Below are positions 8,500-17,182 of a DNA stretch of 64,000 nt, in pieces; within the stretch, counting starts at the first letter, position 1, and each line of letters opens with the position of its first letter. This DNA is from Paenibacillus pinihumi DSM 23905 = JCM 16419 (GTDB lineage Bacteria > Bacillota > Bacilli > Paenibacillales > Paenibacillaceae). The stretch spans positions 416,381 through 480,380 of the forward strand of contig NZ_KE383864.1 of the NCBI RefSeq assembly GCF_000422505.1, written 5' to 3'. The notes below the pieces were generated by a model. It saw nothing but the letters and a program-made list of their open reading frames with translations. It made no database searches and was not told the origin of the DNA. Both the position numbers and the translations under genes were made by a program.

Positions 8500-9252
8500 T
8501 CATTTATTATGAATATTATGTGACTTGGCAGCTTTGGCAGCGATGGCCAGCAGCTCCTGAACTTCCTTTGGCGTCAAATGGCGGTACTTTCCGCGCTGAA
8601 GATTTTGCAGACCAAGCTCTCCGAAGCGGGTGCGCTTGAGCCGGATCACCGGATGGCCGATTGCCTCGAACATGCGGCGGACCTGCCTGTTGCGTCCTTC
8701 ATGAATCGTAATCGTAATTGTTGAGTGTTTGTTGTCCGGGTCGATGTCGTGGTACTCAAGCTCGGCAGGCGCCGTCATGCCGTCTTCGAGCTTGACGCCT
8801 TTCGCCAGCTTCTCCAGCTCTGTCCCATGCGGAACACCTTTGACTGTAGCCAGATAAGTTTTTGGAACATGATGCTTGGGATGCGTCAGCAGATTGGCAA
8901 ATTGCCCGTCATTGGTCAGCAGCAGCAGACCTTCCGTATCATAATCCAGGCGGCCTACCGGATACACGCGTTCCTTGATATCCTTCATGAAATCCGACAC
9001 GATTTTACGGCCCTCGGGATCTTTTGCGCTTGTAATAACCCCTTTAGGCTTGTTCAGCATCAGATATAGCTTTTTCTCCCCTTTGATAACCTTGCCGTTC
9101 ACGCTAATGACATCCACGGCGGGGTCGGCCTTGGTTCCCAGCTCAGACACGATTTCACCGTTCACCTCGACCTTTCCGGCCAAAATTAATTCTTCACATT
9201 TGCGCCGCGATGCGACACCGGCTTGCGCCAAAATTTTTTGTAAACGTTCCAA
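8500..9252 (-). CDS. rluB: 23S rRNA pseudouridine synthase RluB
   Basis: This enzyme makes a pseudouridine in helix 89-90 of 23S rRNA. An S4 RNA-binding domain (ERLQKILAQAGVASRRKCEELI) is followed by the RsuA/RluB catalytic domain with the Asp motif VGRLDYDTEGLLLLTNDG and the closing motif GRNRQVRRMFEAIGHPV. I chose the TTG at 9250-9252: it gives the family start MERLQK, has a perfect GAGGTGA five bases upstream, and sits just below a SigA-like promoter (9272-9300) whose -10 would overlap the longer ATG starts. The frame stays open to 9453, but that extension is not conserved. Confidence 0.9.
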   Translation of the reverse strand: MERLQKILAQAGVASRRKCEELILAGKVEVNGEIVSELGTKADPAVDVISVNGKVIKGEKKLYLMLNKPKGVITSAKDPEGRKIVSDFMKDIKERVYPVGRLDYDTEGLLLLTNDGQFANLLTHPKHHVPKTYLATVKGVPHGTELEKLAKGVKLEDGMTAPAELEYHDIDPDNKHSTITITIHEGRNRQVRRMFEAIGHPVIRLKRTRFGELGLQNLQRGKYRHLTPKEVQELLAIAAKAAKSHNIHNK

Positions 9253-9271
9253 TTCTTTCACCTCATTCTCC

Positions 9272-9300
9272 ATCATACCTATATGACAAGGAAAGCACAA
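9272..9300 (-). promoter_or_regulatory. SigA-type promoter candidate of rluB
   Basis: TTGTGC (9300-9295), 17-bp spacer, TATGAT (9277-9272). The transcript would begin near 9265, giving a very short leader before the TTG start at 9252. Confidence 0.5.
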
Positions 9301-9417
9301 GCGGGTTCCGGGCTTTCCCTTCAATGCCTGCAAATCGTTCCCTGTTTTTCCTGAAAAACAGCTTGCATTCTGTAATCGTTGAACCGGCTTATGGCAATTC
9401 GGTGAACATTTGGAAAC

Positions 9418-9455
9418 AAAAAGGATGCCTCTGCCTGCCAGCATCAGAGACATCC
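9418..9455 (-). terminator. spmB operon terminator
   Basis: GGATGTCTCTG pairs with CAGAGGCATCC (11 bp, one G-U) and is followed by TTTTTG on the minus strand, closing the dacB-spmA-spmB unit. Confidence 0.75.
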
Positions 9456-9517
9456 AAAATAGTTTCTACTATTAGTATAGGCCTATATCCGCACCTGTCA
9501 CTTCTTGCATTGAAAAA

Positions 9518-10051
9518 TCAGGCAAAAATAAGCAAACAAATGAATACAGCGGCTATAAAACCAACCAGATCTGAAAATAGCCCAACCTTCAGCGCATAGC
9601 GGGTCTTGCGAATTCCGATGGCACCGAAGTAGACCGTCAGCACGTACAGCGTCGTATCCGTGCTTCCCTGGATCGTAGAGGCAATACGCCCGATCATCGA
9701 ATCCGGACCGAATGTCTTAATCAGCTCCGTCGTATAGGCGAGCGATCCGGCTCCAGTGAGTGGACGCAATGCGCCAAGCGGCAGCACCTCGCTCGGGATG
9801 CCTATACTGTCAAAGAGCGGCCGCATAGCCTGTACCATCATTTCCATCGCACCTGATGCCCGAAACATGCTTATGGCAACCATCATGCCGACCAGGTGGG
9901 GAATGATTTGGATTGCGGTATCAAAGCCCCCTTTGGCTCCGTCTACGAACGATTCATAGACCGGAACTTTGCGGAAAGCAGCATACAGCGGAATGAACAC
10001 AATCATCATCGGGATCGCCCATATCGAGAGCAGCGATACAAATTCATACAC
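9518..10051 (-). CDS. spmB: Spore maturation protein B
   Basis: SpmB is a nucleoside-recognition (Gate) domain membrane protein needed with SpmA for proper spore core dehydration and heat resistance. The 177-residue sequence has about four to five hydrophobic segments and the Gate signature IPSEVLPLGALRPLTGAGS around residues 85-103. The GTG start overlaps the end of spmA by 8 bp, so the two are coupled. The gene follows dacB and spmA as in B. subtilis. Confidence 0.95.
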   Translation of the reverse strand: MYEFVSLLSIWAIPMMIVFIPLYAAFRKVPVYESFVDGAKGGFDTAIQIIPHLVGMMVAISMFRASGAMEMMVQAMRPLFDSIGIPSEVLPLGALRPLTGAGSLAYTTELIKTFGPDSMIGRIASTIQGSTDTTLYVLTVYFGAIGIRKTRYALKVGLFSDLVGFIAAVFICLLIFA

Positions 10052-10706
10052 CGCCGTTCACCCCCTTCGGGCTGCCCGGCCCGCCTTCATGCCCGCTTCC
10101 CCCTCCGATGCCGGTTGTCAGCTTCGGTGGAGGTACCCGGCGCCGATACCATCTATCGGCAAGAATGGCTGCCACAGTCGCTATGGCTGTCGCGATCAGA
10201 GTCGTACCGACGATTTCTGCCGGGTGTGCTGAGCCGAAATTCATGCGAATCGCGATGAGTGTCGTGGGGATAAGGGTAATACTGGATGTATTCAGTGCCA
10301 GTAGTGTACACATGGCAGGCGTTGCCGTATCCTTGTCCGGATTAAGCTTTTGCAGTTCCTGCATCGCTTTAATTCCCATCGGCGTGGCCGCATTGCCAAG
10401 ACCCAATATGTTGGCGCTCATATTCGTCATAATATAGCCCATCGCCGGATGATTTTTCGGCACATCGGGGAACAAAAAACGAACAAGCGGACTGAGCAAG
10501 CTTGCCAGCTTGGCCAGCAAGCCCGCATCCTCCCCAATACGCATAATTCCCAGCCAAAACACAAGAATGCTGATCAAACCGAAGCTTACCGTGACCCCTG
10601 TCTTTGCACCATCGAAGGCCGCCTCCGTAACGGCCTCCACCCGGCCGGTCGCAGCGGCAAATACGATGCTGATTACGATTAATAGCAGCCAGATCCAGTT
10701 GACCAT
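10044..10706 (-). CDS. spmA: Spore maturation protein A
   Basis: SpmA is the partner of SpmB. The 220-residue Gate-domain membrane protein has segments at about 1-18, 38-55 and further along, and the conserved stretch NMSANILGLGNAATPMGIKA. It ends in a glycine-rich tail (GGGSGHEGGPGSPKGVNGG) that looks disordered. It lies 12 bp after dacB and overlaps spmB. The exact transport role of SpmA/B is not settled. Confidence 0.95.
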   Translation of the reverse strand: MVNWIWLLLIVISIVFAAATGRVEAVTEAAFDGAKTGVTVSFGLISILVFWLGIMRIGEDAGLLAKLASLLSPLVRFLFPDVPKNHPAMGYIMTNMSANILGLGNAATPMGIKAMQELQKLNPDKDTATPAMCTLLALNTSSITLIPTTLIAIRMNFGSAHPAEIVGTTLIATAIATVAAILADRWYRRRVPPPKLTTGIGGGSGHEGGPGSPKGVNGGV

Positions 10707-10718
10707 ATTTGCCTCCCC

Positions 10719-11870
10719 CTACCTGAACAAGCTTCTCAATACGAGCTGCAGCGAATGCAGCCAGGAAATGGCTCCGCCAGTTGAAGCCATGCTCGTTTTC
10801 GCGCTTCCTGATACATCTATTTCCGGACCGCTATCCCTAACGGCGACAGTTCCAATCTTCTCTTCACCCAAATAAAGCTCCAATCCTCCTCTGGCGCCCA
10901 AGGCATATTCCGTAGTTGCCTCACTTTGCAAAATCAGCTTGGTCTTAATGGATGAACGTTCTTCTTCAGTTAATGGGAATTGAAAGCCCCTGTCTGCCTC
11001 ATACGGATAACCGGCCAGCGGCTGGCCTTCTCTGACGAGCTGATGCAACGGATAGTGCCCGAAGCCCCAGTCCAGCATCGTTGAATGATCCACCCAGTCA
11101 TTGCCGTCATTGAGCGTTACGGCAGCGAGCTGCTGTCCGTTGCGGGTTGCCGAGCTTACTAGAGTCCGGAAAGCCTGTTTCGTATAGCCCGTCTTGACCC
11201 CGTCCGCCCCTTCATACATAAAGAGCATCTTGTTTTTGTTCCGCCAGGAATAATCACGTTCAGACACCTGCTTCATTTTCGTCTTGACGATCTCCCGAAA
11301 ATCCTTGTTGCGCAGCGCATAAGCCGCAAGCTTGGCCAAATCATTGGCCGTGGAGTAATGCTCCTTGTGATCCAGTCCATGGGGATTCGTAAAATGGGTG
11401 TGCTCCAGACCAAGCCACTGTGCCTTCTCATTCATGAGCACAACAAACCCTTCTTCAGAACCTCCTACATGCTCGGCGATCGCTGTAGCTGCATCATTGC
11501 CTGAGCGAAGCATCAGCCCGTAAAGCATGTTTTGCAGACTCATTTCCTCACCGAGTTTCAAATAAATGGATGATCCTTCTTTGCCAAACGCACTTTTACT
11601 AACTTTGACGATGTCTGACAGGTTGCCATGCTCTATCGCAACAATAGCTGTCATAATTTTGGTCAGGCTTGCTATCAGCATTTGTTCATCGCCATTATGC
11701 GAAAAGAGGATACGTCCGGATTCCACATCGATCAGTGATGCAGCCTTGGCATGGGTTCCAGGAGCACCTGGAGCCTTGGCCTCGGCATATCGTATGCCAA
11801 GGATGCCTGACATCAGTCCGAAAACGACTAACCATAATATTGTGCGATTGCCAGTTCGCCAACTCACCAC
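10719..11870 (-). CDS. dacB: Sporulation D-alanyl-D-alanine carboxypeptidase DacB
   Basis: DacB is a penicillin-binding protein (class C low-mass, S11 family) that trims stem peptides of cortex peptidoglycan in the mother cell. The 383 residues show a signal/anchor near 11-30, the SxxK motif ASLTKIMTA, SGNDAA and VKTGYT, then a PBP5-like C-terminal domain and a short hydrophobic end suited to membrane attachment. The start is GTG-GTG behind GAGGAG. It heads dacB-spmA-spmB, and a SigE-type promoter lies about 105 bp upstream with a perfect hairpin in the leader. Confidence 0.93.
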   Translation of the reverse strand: MVSWRTGNRTILWLVVFGLMSGILGIRYAEAKAPGAPGTHAKAASLIDVESGRILFSHNGDEQMLIASLTKIMTAIVAIEHGNLSDIVKVSKSAFGKEGSSIYLKLGEEMSLQNMLYGLMLRSGNDAATAIAEHVGGSEEGFVVLMNEKAQWLGLEHTHFTNPHGLDHKEHYSTANDLAKLAAYALRNKDFREIVKTKMKQVSERDYSWRNKNKMLFMYEGADGVKTGYTKQAFRTLVSSATRNGQQLAAVTLNDGNDWVDHSTMLDWGFGHYPLHQLVREGQPLAGYPYEADRGFQFPLTEEERSSIKTKLILQSEATTEYALGARGGLELYLGEEKIGTVAVRDSGPEIDVSGSAKTSMASTGGAISWLHSLQLVLRSLFR

Positions 11871-11902
11871 CAGTCACTCCTCGCTTTCAGCCAATTGTAC
11901 CC

Positions 11903-11930
11903 GAATGCTCCTGTCATGGAAGGAGCATTC
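11903..11930. repeat. Perfect inverted repeat in the dacB leader
   Basis: GAATGCTCCT (11903-11912) and AGGAGCATTC (11921-11930) form a perfect 10-bp hairpin with an 8-base loop between the SigE-type promoter and dacB. No T-run follows on the minus strand, so it is not a simple terminator. Confidence 0.6.
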
Positions 11931-11974
11931 GCCGCCTATGCCCAAGCCTGATGCTCAGCCTTGGGGTCTTGTAC

Positions 11975-12003
11975 ATTATATGAGACAAGGAAGGGGGTTA
12001 TGT
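11975..12003 (-). promoter_or_regulatory. SigE-type promoter candidate of dacB-spmA-spmB
   Basis: -35 ACATAAC (12003-11997), spacer exactly 14, -10 CATATAAT (11982-11975), one base from the SigE -10 consensus CATACAMT. B. subtilis dacB is also SigE dependent. Confidence 0.65.
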
Positions 12004-12045
12004 CCCAAAGCTTAAGTTGGCAAGGAAATTCATCCTGTACACAAT

Positions 12046-12084
12046 AAAAACGCCGAAACCCTCTATGCGGGGTTCCGGCGTTTA
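12046..12084 (-). terminator. gerW (ytfJ) terminator
   Basis: AAACGCCGGAACCC pairs with GGGTTTCGGCGTTT and continues into a T-run on the minus strand. Confidence 0.85.
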
Positions 12085-12135
12085 TAAATACTGCAGGTTG
12101 ATGTTCTGATAAAAGGAACATTTCAAACGGTATAC

Positions 12136-12597
12136 TTATTCGGTATCGGCAATAATGACGGTGGAATCACTGATGCCTGAGCCTGTTGTATCCGAATGTT
12201 TGAACATGGTTTGGAGCTTATCAAATACTTTCGGCGCAGAATCAATAACACGCTCGATCAGATGTGTCTGGTTGTCCAGCGGTACGACCTTCACGCCTTG
12301 TGTACCAACGACAAGGAAGGCAATCGGTGTAATGGATACCCCGCCCCCGCTTCCTCCGCCAAAAGGCAGTGATACGGATGCATTATGCGCATCCGCACCG
12401 TGCTGGTGGTGCTCAGAATGCTCGGTGCGAATATCACTGCCTCCGGCTACGAACCCAAATCCTACTTTACTGATCGGCATAATCACACTGCCGTCCGGCG
12501 TCTGCACCGGATCACCAACAATCGTATTGACATCCACCATTTCTTTAATATTTTCCATTGCGGTCTGCATTAAGCCTTGAATAGGATGTTCTGCCAT
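12136..12597 (-). CDS. gerW: GerW family sporulation protein (YtfJ)
   Basis: This is a 153-residue YtfJ/GerW protein, linked in B. subtilis to germination with L-alanine. The family start HPIQGLMQTAMENIKEMVDVNTIVGDPV is well conserved, followed by ITPIAFLVVGTQGVKVVPL. The glycine-rich middle GGGSGGGVSITP is usual. A histidine cluster (HSEHHQHGADAH, about residues 60-71) is striking and could bind metal; that is inference. The ATG overlaps the end of ytfI by 28 bp with AAAGGAGG inside ytfI, so the pair is coupled. Confidence 0.93.
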   Translation of the reverse strand: MAEHPIQGLMQTAMENIKEMVDVNTIVGDPVQTPDGSVIMPISKVGFGFVAGGSDIRTEHSEHHQHGADAHNASVSLPFGGGSGGGVSITPIAFLVVGTQGVKVVPLDNQTHLIERVIDSAPKVFDKLQTMFKHSDTTGSGISDSTVIIADTE

Positions 12598-13256
12598 ACT
12601 GTAAAGCCTCCTTTCACCTTTTTAATGCGAACCAAAAGCTGTAGTCCGGCAAGAATAGCATATCCGAAGCTCATTTTAGCTATACAGGACCATTCGGTGG
12701 AAAAATACGTTTGATTATACAACGGCTGCACCTTCATATGCGGCTCCGCAGTCAGTCTCATGAACTGCGACAGCACGCCGAGCAGGCTCGTCTGGGCAGA
12801 CCAAAGCATGCCTGTTGTCATTGCCGTCCAGACTGCATCTCCGGTGCCCACAATCGTACTCCAGTTCCATGAAGTAATCCGTACATGGGACAGCGTCCTG
12901 CGCAGCCACACGGTAAAATGGTCCGTATAACGTAGCAGTGTCCTGGCCTCTTCCAGCTTGCGCATAACTGTCTCTGCGCCAACCTTATGCTCACCCTTGT
13001 TTTTGCTTTCGCCTACCATAAAGGAGTTGCGCTTCTTGTGCAGGAATTCCACATTTCCTTCTTTAAAGCGCAGCAATGGAATCTCCAGATTGTAATGCAG
13101 CATCCCATATAGAGCCTGGATATGAATAACAAAATGGTCATTATCACTTTTGCGCAAAAATTGGCTTGTAACCACAATTTCAGAGTTCGCTACAATAATC
13201 AGAAGCATAAAAAAAAGACCTGCCGCCGTCCATACAATCCAACCTGTGTGAAGCAT
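12570..13256 (-). CDS. ytfI: DUF2953 membrane protein (YtfI)
   Basis: The 228-residue protein has an N-terminal membrane segment (about 5-25) and the DUF2953 body, with the typical opening HFVIHIQALYGMLHYNLEIPLL. A basic linker (about 75-95) and further amphipathic and hydrophobic stretches follow. Function is unknown. In sporulating Bacillales it is the constant neighbour of gerW/ytfJ, and here it overlaps it. A SigG-type promoter candidate lies 38 bp upstream. Confidence 0.85.
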   Translation of the reverse strand: MLHTGWIVWTAAGLFFMLLIIVANSEIVVTSQFLRKSDNDHFVIHIQALYGMLHYNLEIPLLRFKEGNVEFLHKKRNSFMVGESKNKGEHKVGAETVMRKLEEARTLLRYTDHFTVWLRRTLSHVRITSWNWSTIVGTGDAVWTAMTTGMLWSAQTSLLGVLSQFMRLTAEPHMKVQPLYNQTYFSTEWSCIAKMSFGYAILAGLQLLVRIKKVKGGFTVWQNILFKA

Positions 13257-13293
13257 ACAGGCTCCACCTCATTTCCCTGTTGCTGGTTGGTTA

Positions 13294-13322
13294 TAGTATG
13301 GCCCGACGGGCAAATCTCATTC
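13294..13322 (-). promoter_or_regulatory. SigG-type promoter candidate of ytfI-gerW
   Basis: -35 GAATG (13322-13318), spacer 17, -10 CATACTA (13300-13294), an exact SigG -10. It sits across the stop codon of scpB, so the forespore unit would start independently of the scp genes. Confidence 0.65.
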
Positions 13323-13970
13323 CTCTTCATCATGAAAAGCTGCTGCACTCTCACTTTTGAAGTCCGGGAATTCCTCCAGTACAAGCTGGCGGTCATCCCG
13401 CTTTTCCAGTCTATTGAACAGGGAATCTGTCTGTTCATCCAGCAGATCATCCAGTTCAAGTGCTCCCGGCTCCGGCAGCGCATCCAGACCTGACAAACCA
13501 AAGTAATCCAGAAAAGCCTTGGTTGTGCCGTACAGAATCGGCCGGCCAATTGCTTCAGCACGGCCTACCTCCTCAATCAAATCCTTGGCACCAAGCGTAT
13601 GTAACGGCCTTTCACTTTTGACACCGCGAATTTCCTCAATTTCAACTCTCGTAATCGGCTGCCGGTAAGCAATGATCGACAGCGTCTCAAGCGCAGCCTG
13701 CGAGAGGCTCGAACGTCCCGGTGAATATGCCAGTTTCTCAAAATAAGGCGCATGCTCGGGATTTGTTGTGAGCCGGAAGCTTCCGGCTACCTCCGCGATT
13801 TGTATGCCCCGCTTTTCATTTACCAGGTCCTGCTTTAAATCCTGTATTAAATCAACTACCAAAGGGGTGTCATACCCGACGATTTCAGCCAGTTGCTTGG
13901 CACTCAAGCCTTCCTCGCCAGCCATAAACAGAAGTCCTTCAATAATCGACTTCAAGCTCTGAAAGTCCAC
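13317..13970 (-). CDS. scpB: Segregation and condensation protein B
   Basis: ScpB is a dimeric winged-helix partner (kite protein) of the Smc-ScpA condensin. The 217 residues carry two winged-helix domains, with the signature LSQAALETLSIIAYRQPITRVEIEEIRGVKSE around 90-121 and LYGTTKAFLDYFGL near the end. The C-terminal tail is acidic and probably disordered. The GTG start overlaps scpA by 32 bp. The Smc gene itself is not in the window. Confidence 0.97.
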   Translation of the reverse strand: MDFQSLKSIIEGLLFMAGEEGLSAKQLAEIVGYDTPLVVDLIQDLKQDLVNEKRGIQIAEVAGSFRLTTNPEHAPYFEKLAYSPGRSSLSQAALETLSIIAYRQPITRVEIEEIRGVKSERPLHTLGAKDLIEEVGRAEAIGRPILYGTTKAFLDYFGLSGLDALPEPGALELDDLLDEQTDSLFNRLEKRDDRQLVLEEFPDFKSESAAAFHDEEE

Positions 13971-14721
13971 TTTCCGCCGCTTCCCCTCTCCAATTAATTA
14001 CAATGTCGTCAAACAACTGGTGCTGGAAGCAGCGAATTTGCTTCATCTTCATCAGCTCCAGGATTGCCAGAAAAGTGACGACAATCTCATGCCGTTCCAT
14101 ATCGGGCCGGACAAGGCGCGAGAACCTTACAGTCTCATGCTCGCGCAGCAAATTCACAATATTTTGAATCCGGTCCTTGACCGATATTTCATCCCTTTTG
14201 ACGGTTGCGACAAACGCTCGCCTTGCCGCTCGCTTCAGTGCCTTCTGGAATGCCGCAATCAGATCGGCAACTTCCAGGCCCTTTACCGGATTAGTCGGAG
14301 CCGTCGGCATAAAGGGTGTCAAATCCTCAGGCTCCTTGGTATAGACCAGACTTCGTTCCAGTTCCTTTTCCCGCAGCTGCTCGGAAATTTGTTTGTACTT
14401 CCGGTATTCAACGAGTTTTTGAATCAGCTCATCCTGCGGGTCAAGCCCGTCATCGTCCATCCAATCATCAAACTCTTCCGGCTCAAGCGGCGGCCTGGGC
14501 AGAAGCTGCCTGCTCTTGATCGACAGCAGCGTAGCTGCCATAACAAGGAACTCGCTTGTAACATCAAGCTCCAGTTCCTGCATGGCACTCAAATAATCCA
14601 TGTATTGATCTGTAATCTCACTGATCGACACTTCATGGATATCGATTTCAGCCTTGTCTATCAAGTGAAGCAGCAAATCGAGCGGACCCTCAAAGGCTTC
14701 CAGCTTATAAAGCACCGTCAC
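13939..14721 (-). CDS. scpA: Segregation and condensation protein A (kleisin)
   Basis: ScpA is the kleisin that bridges Smc heads. At 260 residues it has the N-terminal Smc-neck-binding region (KLEAFEGPLDLLLHLIDKAEIDI), an acidic, partly helical middle (PLEPEEFDDWMDDDGLDPQD), and a C-terminal winged helix (VVTFLAILELMKMKQI). The start is GTG behind GGAGG. It lies 33 bp after ribH with no terminator, so rib readthrough is possible; the classical ribT between them is absent. Confidence 0.97.
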   Translation of the reverse strand: MTVLYKLEAFEGPLDLLLHLIDKAEIDIHEVSISEITDQYMDYLSAMQELELDVTSEFLVMAATLLSIKSRQLLPRPPLEPEEFDDWMDDDGLDPQDELIQKLVEYRKYKQISEQLREKELERSLVYTKEPEDLTPFMPTAPTNPVKGLEVADLIAAFQKALKRAARRAFVATVKRDEISVKDRIQNIVNLLREHETVRFSRLVRPDMERHEIVVTFLAILELMKMKQIRCFQHQLFDDIVINWRGEAAESGLSELEVDY

Positions 14722-14754
14722 AACATTTATCCTCCTGCCAAGGCTATTACGTTA

Positions 14755-15225
14755 TTACCCCTGCAAAGCCTGTGTTAAATTTGCCATTTCGATTGCGGAA
14801 GCAGCCGCTTCCCAGCCTTTGTTGCCGGCTTTTGTGCCTGCACGTTCAACAGCCTGTTCAATCGAATCTGTAGTCAGCACACCAAAAATCGTCGGCACGC
14901 CGGTTTTCAGACCGATCGCCGCCACGCCTTTGGCTGCTTCATTGCACACAAAATCAAAATGAGGTGTTGATCCCCGGATAACTGCTCCCAGCGTTATTAC
15001 GGCATCATACTTGCCGCTCTCCGCCATCTTCTGGGCAATCAACGGAATTTCGAATGCCCCGGGCACCCATGCCAGTTCAATTTCAGAATCTTCAGCACCA
15101 TGGCGCTTCAGGCAATCCAGCGCACCCGATACAAGCTTGCCCGTAATGAATTCATTGAACCGTCCTGCTACAATACCATATTTTAACCCTTTAGAGACTA
15201 AATGTCCTTCATAAATTTTTGTCAT
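14755..15225 (-). CDS. ribH: 6,7-dimethyl-8-ribityllumazine synthase
   Basis: RibH condenses 5-amino-6-ribitylaminouracil with dihydroxybutanone phosphate to lumazine and assembles into icosahedral capsids in relatives. The 156-residue protein has the substrate-binding loop [10 protein letters not shown], the phosphate loop [14 protein letters not shown] with the catalytic His, and ends in [14 protein letters not shown]. It is the last gene of the rib operon, 18 bp after ribBA. Confidence 0.98.
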   Translation of the reverse strand: MTKIYEGHLVSKGLKYGIVAGRFNEFITGKLVSGALDCLKRHGAEDSEIELAWVPGAFEIPLIAQKMAESGKYDAVITLGAVIRGSTPHFDFVCNEAAKGVAAIGLKTGVPTIFGVLTTDSIEQAVERAGTKAGNKGWEAAASAIEMANLTQALQG

Positions 15226-15243
15226 TGTGTTTTTCCGCCTCTC

Positions 15244-16482
15244 TTATTGTTCAATATTCGTTTTTTCTGTATTTTCAAAACGGAGCATATGTCCGAGCTT
15301 TTCCTGTTTGGTGTGCAAATAAGCGGTGTTATCTTCATTCTCCTGCATTTGCAGCGGAACGCGCTCAACGACTTCCATGCCGTAGCCTTCCAGCCCCTTG
15401 ATTTTGCGCGGATTGTTCGTCAACAGCCGCAGCTTGCGGACGCCGAGATCTTTCAAAATTTGCGCCCCGATGCCGTAATCCCGGAGATCAGGAGCAAATC
15501 CAAGTTTAATATTCGCCTCGACAGTATCCAATCCCTGCTCCTGCAGTACATAAGCTTTCAGTTTATTGATGAGGCCAATTCCCCGGCCTTCCTGGCGCAT
15601 ATACAAAAGCACGCCCTGACCTTCATTACTGATCTGCTTCAGCGCAGCCTCCAGTTGCGGACCGCAGTCACAACGGTGGGAATGGAAGACATCTCCTGTC
15701 AGGCATTCGGAATGCACACGTACCAATACCGGGTCCGTCTCCCGAATTTGACCCTTCACAAGTGCCACATGCTCTTTGCCGTCTACTTCATTGGTATAAG
15801 CCACTGCCCGGAAAGTTCCAAAATCAGTAGGCAGCCTCACCTCAACCTCACGGGTAACGAGCTTTTCCTTCGCATTTCTGTGCTGAATCAGCTCCTGGAT
15901 TGTAATCAGCTTCAAACTATGCTTTTCCTTGAACTTCAGCAAATCCGGCAGTCTGGACATCGTGCCGTCCTCATTAATAATTTCACAAATGACCGCTGCG
16001 GGCTCTGCGCCGCTCATCTTAGCCAAATCAACGGCAGCCTCCGTATGCCCTGCGCGGCGCAGCACGCCGCCATCCTTGGCAATCAGCGGGAAAATATGTC
16101 CCGGTCTGCGGTAATCCGCCGGCCCGGAATTCGGATCAATCAGTGATTTCACGGTCATCGCCCGCTCATGAGCCGAAATTCCGGTTGTCGTCGAAATATG
16201 GTCAATGGATACGGTAAAGGCCGTACCATAATAATCTGTATTGTGATTCACCATCGGCGGCAGCTCAAGCTGCTCCGCCCGCTCATGTGTAATCGGTACG
16301 CAGACTAGACCCCGGGCTTCAGTAATCATAAAATTAATGACCTCTGGCGTTATCCGGTCGGCAAGCGCGATCAGATCCCCTTCATTTTCCCGGTCCTCAT
16401 CATCCACGACAATAATGGGTTTGCCGAGAATCAGGTCATATATGGCATCCTCAATAGTATCAAATGGTTGTGGCTGACTCAT
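15244..16482 (-). CDS. ribBA: Bifunctional DHBP synthase / GTP cyclohydrolase II
   Basis: RibBA supplies both riboflavin precursors. The N-terminal half (about 1-205) is 3,4-dihydroxy-2-butanone-4-phosphate synthase with [12 protein letters not shown] and the HTEAAVDL motif. The C-terminal half (about 206-400) is GTP cyclohydrolase II with zinc cysteines in [20 protein letters not shown] and the [10 protein letters not shown] motif. At 412 residues it is full length. It lies between ribE (21 bp) and ribH (18 bp). Confidence 0.98.
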   Translation of the reverse strand: MSQPQPFDTIEDAIYDLILGKPIIVVDDEDRENEGDLIALADRITPEVINFMITEARGLVCVPITHERAEQLELPPMVNHNTDYYGTAFTVSIDHISTTTGISAHERAMTVKSLIDPNSGPADYRRPGHIFPLIAKDGGVLRRAGHTEAAVDLAKMSGAEPAAVICEIINEDGTMSRLPDLLKFKEKHSLKLITIQELIQHRNAKEKLVTREVEVRLPTDFGTFRAVAYTNEVDGKEHVALVKGQIRETDPVLVRVHSECLTGDVFHSHRCDCGPQLEAALKQISNEGQGVLLYMRQEGRGIGLINKLKAYVLQEQGLDTVEANIKLGFAPDLRDYGIGAQILKDLGVRKLRLLTNNPRKIKGLEGYGMEVVERVPLQMQENEDNTAYLHTKQEKLGHMLRFENTEKTNIEQ

Positions 16483-16503
16483 TGGCTATCCCTCCTGTTG
16501 ATA

Positions 16504-17166
16504 TTATAAAAAGCCGTGCTCGCTCAAAAAAGCGGCTGTTAGCTTTCCGCTTGCAGGAGACGCTTGCTCCCCCCGCCTCATTCCGAGCAAATGGTCCACA
16601 TATTTGCCCAAAATGTCTGTTTCGATATTGACGGTATCTCCGGCGCGCTTCCATTGCAAAGCGGTCTCCTTCAGTGTGTGCGGGATGATGGAGACGCTGA
16701 ATCTGGCGCCATCGGTTTTGGCTACAGTCAGGCTGATGCCATCAAGTGTAACCGAACCTTGCGGAATAATATGGCGCATGAGCCTCTCTTCCGCCGGTTC
16801 AATCTGGAATACTACGGCATTAACCTCCGTCTCGCGGGCTTTGATGATCCCTGTTGCGTCTACATGCCCCTGAACAATATGACCGCCGAAACGGCCATTT
16901 GCAGCCATCGCCCGCTCCAAATTGACAGACTGTCCGTTTTGCAGCGTGCCCAGATTTGTATGCCTGTACGTCTGGGGTACGACATCGACACTGAAGGAAC
17001 TGCCGGTAAACGAAATGACGGTCAGGCAGACGCCGTTAATAGAAATACTGTCGCCCAATTGGACGCCTTCCAGCACTTTTGAAGCACCTATCGTCAGCAC
17101 CAGCGCCTCGCCTTGCTGGCGTACGCCCTGCAAAGTCCCGATTTCTTCAATCAGTCCGGTAAACAT
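16504..17166 (-). CDS. ribE: Riboflavin synthase alpha chain
   Basis: RibE dismutates two lumazine molecules to riboflavin. The 220-residue protein is a tandem of two lumazine-binding barrels. It starts MFTGLIEEIGT, and conserved motifs include SISINGVCLTV in repeat 1, GHIVQGHVDATG, and GSVTLDGISLTV in repeat 2. The C-terminal extension after the second repeat (about 200-220) is not part of the fold. It is second in the operon, 16 bp after ribD. Confidence 0.97.
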   Translation of the reverse strand: MFTGLIEEIGTLQGVRQQGEALVLTIGASKVLEGVQLGDSISINGVCLTVISFTGSSFSVDVVPQTYRHTNLGTLQNGQSVNLERAMAANGRFGGHIVQGHVDATGIIKARETEVNAVVFQIEPAEERLMRHIIPQGSVTLDGISLTVAKTDGARFSVSIIPHTLKETALQWKRAGDTVNIETDILGKYVDHLLGMRRGEQASPASGKLTAAFLSEHGFL

Positions 17167-17182
17167 CGCTTCCCCTCCCTAT

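Noticed and set aside
9253-9453. N-terminal extension of RluB (67 extra residues)
   Set aside because: It covers the promoter candidate and the spmB terminator edge and is not family-like; the TTG at 9252 gives the conserved start.
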